Shown piece by piece: positions 58,533 through 64,000 of a DNA stretch of 64,000 nt. The notes beneath the pieces are model-generated. The model searched no databases. It worked only from the letters and a program-made list of their open reading frames with translations, and was not told where the DNA came from. A program made the translations under genes and the position numbers. The DNA comes from Oncomelania hupensis (taxonomy: Eukaryota > Mollusca > Gastropoda > Littorinimorpha > Pomatiopsidae). Numbering within the stretch: the stretch's first letter is position 1; the number at the start of each line of letters is the position of its first letter. Location: assembly GCA_036898135.1 (NCBI GenBank), contig CM072525.1, forward strand, positions 52,123,799 through 52,187,798, in the 5' to 3' direction.

Positions 58533-59954
58533 ATGGCATCCACCAAAAAACACAAAAGAACTCATGACGGACTGGACAAGGATATTGGACGTGACTCTGA
58601 CAGCGACACTGAAACGAGACGCACAGCCAAGGAATCTGGCATTTTCAAAACATGGCCACGCTTCTTGATAGTAAGGATGAACAGCGAAAGCCAAAAGATT
58701 TCACCTTTTGTCGTGGAAAAGTGGTTTGAGGGAGTGTCCAGACAGATCCGAGACATTAAAAGATTAAGAGATGGAAGTTTCTTAGTGGACTGTCCCACAG
58801 AAAGGACTTCTGAACAATTGCGATCGAGAGATGGGTCCAAGTTGGAGCTAGGTAGCAAAGTGTTTGATGTGAGTGTGAGTTGCCACCGCACACTCAACTC
58901 CTCCAAAGGAGTTGTGCGGTCATCTCAATTTGATGGTCTCACTGAGACAGAAATAAAAGATGGCTTGGCTAAGCAGGGAGTTACTGAGGCACATAGGGTC
59001 ATGCGAAAGGACAAAGACGGAAAGAAAGTACCCACACATACTCTGTACACACCTGAAGCACCAAAAAGAGTCATAGTTTGTTATGAAAGCATTCCTGTTT
59101 CCGTGTTTGTACCTTCGCCATTGCGTTGTTTTAAATGTCAGAGGTATGGTCACGGTAGCACGACATGCAAAAACGCACCGACCTGTTTCAGATGCGGGGG
59201 AGATTTCCATGGCGAACAATGCAGTGATGCTCCGAAGTGCTATAATTGCAAGGGAGATCATCCTGTATCGTCAAAGTCTTGCCCTGCTTGGATCAGGGAG
59301 ACTGAGATTCAAAAAATCAGATCCCGAGAAAGATGCTCCTTCCCAGAGGCGAGAAAACGATACGAGATTCTTAATCCGTGTGATATAAACAAACCTAGTT
59401 TTGCAGAAATGACCTCAACAAACACTTTACCAAACACGCTGAAATCTCTCTCATCCATGATCTCTGTTGCTGACAAATCTGCTTTAGGATCACTCCTGAA
59501 TTCTCTGAAAGAATTGACACAAACTCTAGAAAAACGTCTGTTGACTATTGAAGATAAAGACAAAGTTAGTGTTGCCTCTAGTAATCAGCAGAGGTCGAGC
59601 CCAAGCGGGCCGACTTTCACTAAGACAATGCCACCTCCTCAGGTGAACGCGCCGACGGCCGCATCAAAAGCCGTTAAAACACCTCTACACCCTGTTGCGG
59701 CCCCGGGAAAAGGGAGGACGTCTGGTTCACGACCTCCCTCCTCCTCACCTCATCGAGGTCGAACCCCTTCGGCTGGGGCCGTGCAGCGGTCAACGAGCTC
59801 GAAGTCCTCTTCAAGGACTGACAATAGGCCAGGACCGTTGTCTTCAAAAAAAGATATTCTTTCGAATCGTTTCTCCTCCCTGGAGGTAGAATCAGTTGAC
59901 ATGGAGGAATCACCTCCACAGGGATCAGCTGCTCCATCTTCAACTAAAAACTAG
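58533..59954 (+). CDS. LINE D2 ORF1, CCHC RNA-binding protein, 473 residues
   Basis: Intact frame. Residues 1-35 are charged. About 42-130 (WPRFLIVRMN ... VEKWFEGVSRQIRDIKRLRD ... FLVDC) have the pattern of an RRM-like fold. Three zinc knuckles follow: CFKCQRYGHGSTTC (199-212), CFRCGGDFHGEQC (218-230) and CYNCKGDHPVSSKSC (236-250). Residues 300-345 (LSSMISVADKSALG...LKELTQTLEKRL) may form a coiled coil; the C-terminus is Ser/Pro/Arg-rich and disordered. ORF1 proteins of I-group LINEs coat the element RNA and assist reverse transcription. Start chosen because it follows the 5' UTR and precedes all domains. Confidence 0.9.
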   Translation: MASTKKHKRTHDGLDKDIGRDSDSDTETRRTAKESGIFKTWPRFLIVRMNSESQKISPFVVEKWFEGVSRQIRDIKRLRDGSFLVDCPTERTSEQLRSRDGSKLELGSKVFDVSVSCHRTLNSSKGVVRSSQFDGLTETEIKDGLAKQGVTEAHRVMRKDKDGKKVPTHTLYTPEAPKRVIVCYESIPVSVFVPSPLRCFKCQRYGHGSTTCKNAPTCFRCGGDFHGEQCSDAPKCYNCKGDHPVSSKSCPAWIRETEIQKIRSRERCSFPEARKRYEILNPCDINKPSFAEMTSTNTLPNTLKSLSSMISVADKSALGSLLNSLKELTQTLEKRLLTIEDKDKVSVASSNQQRSSPSGPTFTKTMPPPQVNAPTAASKAVKTPLHPVAAPGKGRTSGSRPPSSSPHRGRTPSAGAVQRSTSSKSSSRTDNRPGPLSSKKDILSNRFSSLEVESVDMEESPPQGSAAPSSTKN

Positions 59955-60036
59955 TCTGTTGTGGTTGGGGAAAAATTTGAAAGTGTACATGTAAGGTTGC
60001 TTGGACTGAAACGTGTTACTTTTCTTTCTTTCTATT

Positions 60037-60423
60037 ATGACCTTTTTAATGCAGTGGAACATTAGAGGCCTTAAAGCCAACTACGAACAGTTGCTCCTGC
60101 TTACTAAGAACCGACCAAGTGTAATTTGTCTACAGGAAACTCTTCTGAGTCCTGATAAAATACTTCAGTTATCTGGATACTCTTGCTTGCAATCCAATGT
60201 TTCTCGTGGGAACGCTTTATGTGTTCGTTCAGACATTTTATTTAGCCCAGTTACATTGACCACACCCCTGGAGGCGATTGCTGCTCGAGTATCTTTCCAA
60301 AAAACTGTTACAGTCTGCTCTTTATATTTATCCCCTTCCAAAACCATTTGCAAAGCTGATTTAATAAACTTGATAGACCAACTCCCTTCTCCCTTCGTGA
60401 TTGTTGGGGAGATGGGGAAGTGA
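60037..60423 (+). pseudogene. LINE D2 endonuclease, first part
   Basis: Begins MTFLMQWNIRGLKANYEQLL (the WNIRG start motif of AP-endonucleases), ICLQETLLSP (catalytic Glu), and VCSLYLSPS. It should continue to the GDxNAH-type catalytic loop, but PFVIVGE runs straight into a GKSD-like block: the segment with the Asp-Asn pair has been deleted and the frame lost at about 60412. Nicking activity is thus expected to be absent in this copy. Confidence 0.82.
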
Positions 60424-60815
60424 CCATCAGAATCCCCAAGGCAAAATTTTGGAGAATGTTGTCGATGACCTCAACCTTTGTATTTTAAATTCAGGTTCCC
60501 CTACGTATTGTAACCATTTAGGAACATTTTCTAAGTTAGACCTGGCCATCTGTGACCCTTCTCTTTTTTTGGACCTGGATTGGAAACCTCATTCGGATCT
60601 CTGTGGGAGTGATCATTTTCCAATTTTTCTAAAGTTTTTAGAAGATCAAACTGAGGAGCCCCAACGGCGCTGGAATTTCAAAAAAGCAAATTGGGACCAA
60701 TTTGGACACTCTGCAGCTTGTCAAATAACCAATGACATTCTCAATTCTGAAGATCCAGCTCTGGAGTTTTCTAATATCCTAATAGAATGTGCTTCCGAAA
60801 ATATACCCAAATTGC
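60424..60815 (+). pseudogene. LINE D2 endonuclease, second part
   Basis: In the frame of 60401-61039: GSDHQNPQGKILENVV, NSGSPTYCNHLGTFSKLDLA and CGSDHFPIFLKF, the distal endonuclease motifs with the final Asp-His pair. Homology to the family ends near 60810 (ASENIPK), where the frame shifts again into the RT frame; residues after that in this frame are not meaningful. Confidence 0.8.
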
Positions 60816-62005
60816 CCCGAAGACCCCTTGGTTTGATGAAGAATGCAAGACTCTTCATCACCAAAGGAAACAATCCCAACGAATTTTCTTTCAAAATCCT
60901 ACAGCTGAAAATAAACTTAATCACCAGAAGCTGCGAGCTAAAACTAGGTATCTCTTTAAACAAAAAAGGCGTCTATCCTGGAAAACCTTCTGTTCCAAAC
61001 TTCATACCAAAACCTCTCCCAAAACAGTCTGGAAAATAATAAAAAGAATTAAGGGAAAAAACTCCAGAGCTGTGATCCAAGGTCTGAAAAAACGTGGACA
61101 AATTATCACTGACAGAAAGCAGGTAGCTGACTTGTTGGCCTCTACTATTCATCACAATTCTTCATCTGCTCATTATTTCCCCAAATTCCAAAACATCAAA
61201 GATAAAAAAGAAAGAGAACCATGCTTTTTTGACTCTGATAATTGTGAACCATATAACCTTCCGTTTTCTATGGAAGAATTGACAGATTCCATCCTGAAAT
61301 CCAATAATTCTGCTTCTGGTCCTGATGATATTCATTATCAGTTAATTTCGCACCTGCCTAAAGATTCCCTTAAAATTCTCTTGGCTGTGTTTAATCATAT
61401 CTGGTCTTCTGGTTCGTTTCCCCCATCTTGGCGGGACGCAGTTATTGTTCCAATCCCTAAACCTGGTAAGGATCACTCTGACCCAAACAATTACAGGCCC
61501 ATTGCCCTTACAAGCTGTTTATGCAAAACTATGGAAAGAATGATCTATGAGCGTTTAATGTGGCAGTTAGAATCCATCAACGCTCTTGATATCTCTCAAT
61601 GTGGTTTCCGCAAAAACAGGAGCACTTTAGATCATCTCGTTCGATTCGAGTCGTTCGTCAGAAATGCGTTGGTTAACGGTGAACATGTTGTTTCTGTGTT
61701 GTTTGATCTAGAAAAGGCATACGACACGACTTGGAAGTTCGGGATTTTAAAAGATCTAGAACTCTTAGGCTTCTGTGGGAACTTACCCATTTTTATAGAA
61801 AATTTTTTAACTGATAGAAAGTTTCAGATCCGACTTGGCTCCACTTTATCAGATTCTTTTGAGCAGGAGATAGGTGTCCCTCAGGGTAGCATTTTATCTC
61901 CTCTTTTGTTTAACATTAAGATCAACAACATAGTTCAAAACGTTAAATCTGGCATAGATAAATCCTTGTTTGTTGATGATTTCTCAATCTCAGCGAAGGG
62001 TAAAC
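60816..62005 (+). CDS. LINE D2 reverse transcriptase
   Basis: Part of the open frame 60787-62043. Linker first (KTPWFDEECKTLHHQRK, TVWKIIKRIKGKNS), then the RT: SASGPDDIHYQLI, PSWRDAVIVPIPKPGKDH, NYRPIALTSCLCK, QCGFRKNRSTLDHLV, VLFDLEKAYDTTWK (motif A), IGVPQGSILSPLLFNI and FVDDFSI (catalytic, about residue 396; usually YVDD). The frame breaks at about 62005 and resumes at 62007 in another frame. Matches D4 along its length. Confidence 0.88.
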
Positions 62006-62006
62006 C

Positions 62007-62513
62007 TTGGCTGGGGTGGAGCGTCAACTTCAGCTTTGCATAGATAAAATTCAGGGGTGGGTAGAAGAAAACGGCTTCCAATTTTCGCTTTCTAAAACCG
62101 AATGCATTCATTTTCATCGCAAACAGAACCAGGATTTGAACCCTTCTCTACATGTTTATGGACAACCCATCAAAGTTTCTAAACAAGTAAAATTTTTGGG
62201 TATTATTTTTGACAGCAAATTTACTTTTCTGCCGCATATTAAATACCTGAGGGAAAGCTGCCAGAAAGGTCTTAACGTTTTGAAAGTTATCAGCCACACA
62301 GACTGGGGAGCAGACAAGCAAACTCTGCTCCTCCTCTATCGTTCTCTGGTACGCTCTAAATTGGATTATGGTAGCATCGTATATGGTTCCGCTAGGAAAG
62401 GCTATTTAAAAGCCTTGGATCCAATCCATCATCAAGGTCTTCGGATCTGTCTGGGGCGTTTCGCACTTCACCAAAGGAAAGTCTCTACGCTGAGGCTGGT
62501 GAACCTCCCTTAG
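62007..62513 (+). pseudogene. LINE D2 RT thumb and connection
   Basis: Runs ERQLQLCIDKIQGWVEENGF, SLSKTECIHFH, KFLGIIFDSKFTF and RSKLDYGSIVYGSARK, the post-catalytic RT region. A frameshift near 62500 moves the protein to the frame of 62537-62770, which continues with LAMNCFLKLKANPENPAYD and FDTAGIDVDSVND. Confidence 0.82.
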
Positions 62514-62771
62514 AGATCCGCAGGCTTCAGCTCGCCATGAATTGTTTTCTCAAACTTAAAGCAAACCCTGAAAATCCCGCTTATGATTGTGTTCTAAACC
62601 CGTTATTTACACTTAAATACTCCAACAAACCGACAGAAATTCCTCCTTTTGGTATCAGAATACGTCCTCACTTTGACACTGCAGGCATAGATGTTGACTC
62701 TGTTAATGATGATCAATTGCTAACTGTACTTCAACAACTTTATCTTCGAACAATGTATCACTTTATATAAC
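62514..62771 (+). pseudogene. LINE D2 linker before RNase H, with local deletion
   Basis: Holds FLKLKANPENPAYDCVLNPL and FDTAGIDVDSVND. Compared with D1 it lacks about 45 codons (the APPWKLCTPNINWQL region) and meets a stop at 62768-62770. Confidence 0.75.
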
Positions 62772-63416
62772 ATGTTACTATATAAAGGATATGACAAACT
62801 TTTTACAGACGGGTCGAAGAAAGGAGACTCAGTTGCTGCTGCGTCGGTCTCAGGAAGACACCTAGACCAGCATTTGCAACAGCGTCTACCTGATTTTTGT
62901 TCTGTTTATACAGCTGAGCTCAAGGCAATTCATCTAGCTCTGAAACAGGTTTATCAATCCAAGAGAACCTCGTTTTTAATCCTGTCTGATTCACTGTCAG
63001 CCCTTCAGGCTCTTTCCATGAGAAAGATATCACACCCTTTTCTGGCAGAGATCCATAACCTCCACACAGAACTTGTTTCTGAGGGTAAAAAGATAGTTTT
63101 TATGTGGATACCTAGTCACATGGGCATCCACGGCAATATTGCAGTGGACAAAGCGGCTAAAGAAGCTCTGCATCTAGATTTCCCTTCAGAGATTTTCCAG
63201 TTTGTTCCATACTCTGACCTGCCTTGTATGACTGGAGTTTATTGTAAACGGCTGTGGCAGACTGAATGGTCTAAGCAAATCAATAACAAATTATTTGAAA
63301 TTCTTCCGGATTTATCTGCTTCTTTGCCTAACTTTGCGTCCACCCGCAAAGAGGAAACTGTTTTGGCTCGCCTTCATATTGGGCATACTTGTGTCACCCA
63401 TATAATTTCCTTTTAA
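62772..63416 (+). CDS. LINE D2 RNase H domain
   Basis: 214 residues starting at an internal Met. The four acidic sites are in place: KLFTDGSKKGD, YTAELKAIHLAL, ILSDSLSALQAL and HGNIAVDKAAKEA. RNase H degrades RNA of the RNA-DNA hybrid during LINE replication. It is followed by CKRLWQTEWSKQIN and RLHIGHTCVTH, after which the frame is lost (63395) and continues at 63389-63613. Confidence 0.85.
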   Translation: MLLYKGYDKLFTDGSKKGDSVAAASVSGRHLDQHLQQRLPDFCSVYTAELKAIHLALKQVYQSKRTSFLILSDSLSALQALSMRKISHPFLAEIHNLHTELVSEGKKIVFMWIPSHMGIHGNIAVDKAAKEALHLDFPSEIFQFVPYSDLPCMTGVYCKRLWQTEWSKQINNKLFEILPDLSASLPNFASTRKEETVLARLHIGHTCVTHIISF

Positions 63417-63613
63417 AAGGAGAGGAACCACCATGGTGCTTTGCATGTGACAAAACGTTTTCCGTTCGTCATTTTATGTCTGAATGTGCTGATCTGGTTG
63501 ATTTAAGGGAAAGATATCTTGGTTCAGTACCTTTTAATGAGGTTTTTAAAGTATGCAATGGTCAGAACCTGTTTCAATTTTTACAAGATGTTGGTTTGTT
63601 TTATCGCATCTAA
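63389..63613 (+). pseudogene. LINE D2 ORF2 C-terminus with Cys-His cluster
   Basis: Encodes KGEEPPWCFACDKTFSVRHF followed by MSECADLV, a CxxC...H...C cluster at the ORF2 terminus, then VFKVCNGQNLFQFLQDVGLF and a natural stop. Out of frame with the RNase H piece. Confidence 0.82.
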
Positions 63614-63795
63614 ATCATGTCGTCTTGTCTTGTATTCTTGTTTGGATTTTATTGAAGAAACTGATTTTATTTACATCTTTCAAAATATTTAAATGTTAAA
63701 AGTTTAATCTCATTTTACTTAATTTGTTGGGGTCCTGATTCGGCTCTTGGCAGTCCGCTGGACCCTATAAGCACTGAGTATCTATCTATCTATCT
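63614..63795 (+). other. LINE D2 3' UTR and tail
   Basis: 182 bp ending GGTCCTGATTCGGCTC, TTGGCAGTCCGCTGGACCC, TATAAGCACTGAG and five TCTA units. This terminus is shared with family C elements. Confidence 0.9.
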
Positions 63796-63809
63796 ACCCA
63801 CAGTTTCCT

Positions 63810-64000
63810 TTTAAAAGGAGAAGAACCACCAAGGTGCTTTGCATGTGATAAATCTTTTTCCGTTCACCATTTCATGTCTGATTGTGCTGATCTGATTGAG
63901 GAAAGAGAAACATATTTTGGTTCAATACCTTTCAAAGAGATTTTTAAAGTATGTAATGGTCAACATCTGTTTCAATTTTTACATGATGTTGGTTTGTTTT
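63810..64000 (+). mobile_element. LINE D1, right part (continues past window)
   Basis: Resumes D1 ORF2 directly after the second TSD copy: KGEEPPRCFACDKSFSVHHF, MSDCADLIEERETYFGSIPF and FLHDVGLF. In the frame of the split RNase H protein at 57899. Leaves the window without its 3' end. Confidence 0.88.

Larger units (their letters stand above)
57900..63795 (+). mobile_element. I-group (I/Nimb-like) LINE D2, full length
   Basis: 5896 bp flanked by the perfect 14-bp TSD ACCCACAGTTTCCT (57886-57899 and 63796-63809). 5' UTR 57900-58532, ORF1 58533-59954 with three CCHC knuckles, ORF2 60037-63613 (EN, RT, RNase H, C-terminal Cys-His cluster), 3' UTR with GTCCTGATTCGGCTC and CCGCTGGACCC, TCTA-repeat tail. 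ORF2 carries several frameshifts. RNase H plus CCHC ORF1 place it in the I group; Nimb is the likely clade in molluscs (inference). Confidence 0.93.

Overview
The window looks like intergenic and intronic DNA from an animal, most likely a lophotrochozoan and plausibly a gastropod mollusc. The evidence is spliced host exons with GT/AG borders, tRNA-derived SINEs, long microsatellites, and RTE-, I/Nimb- and L2-like LINEs together with a Ty3-type element. The species call is inference. Few host coding pieces are visible. They are a two-exon Myb/SANT-like gene (26560-27761, minus), a PRDM9/SSX-type KRAB exon (38342-38474, plus), duplicated RecQ-helicase exons (41464-41585, 46941-47068, 48035-48150) and a PHD-finger plus Gly/Pro/Met-rich remnant (55604-56995, minus).

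Most of the rest is mobile DNA, often nested. An RTE-like LINE (EN-RT, tail of GGATA repeats) occurs eight times, here R1-R8: R1 1643-4716, R2 6285-7010, R3 8296-8799, R4 11875-15214, R5 19919-24930, R6 32275-33867, R7 39994-41131, R8 43158-46170. R5 is full length with a 10-bp target-site duplication (TSD) inside a Ty3-type element, and itself carries a 1652-bp hAT-like DNA transposon. R6 sits with a TSD inside a jockey-like LINE (B1). R4 holds family-C element C2, which holds LINE B2, with a TSD at each level. An I-group LINE (family D: CCHC ORF1; EN-RT-RNase H ORF2) is present as a full-length 5.9-kb copy (D2, 57900-63795, 14-bp TSD) inside an internally deleted copy (D1), plus fragments D3 and D4. 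A short noncoding family (C1 161-998, C2 13265-14927, C3 55736-56393) shares its 3' terminus with LINE D and is probably mobilised by it. An L2/CR1-like LINE (51822-55493) has an almost intact 803-residue frame.

Other structure: a 258-bp hAT-like MITE (2883-3140), a tRNA-derived SINE with TSD (18508-18701), a roughly 60-bp near-perfect hairpin (18263-18400), a palindromic cluster with a 42-bp perfect palindrome and telomere-like repeats (28003-29930), a 992-bp terminal-inverted-repeat element (50211-51203), and minisatellites with units of 97, 61 and about 45 bp. A 36-bp LINE-tail insertion with a 13-bp TSD (46853-46888) has its empty site preserved in the paralogous segment at 41410.

No operon, CRISPR array or functional RNA gene was found. 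The window is best read as a layered record of retroposition, with several elements young enough to keep long open frames.
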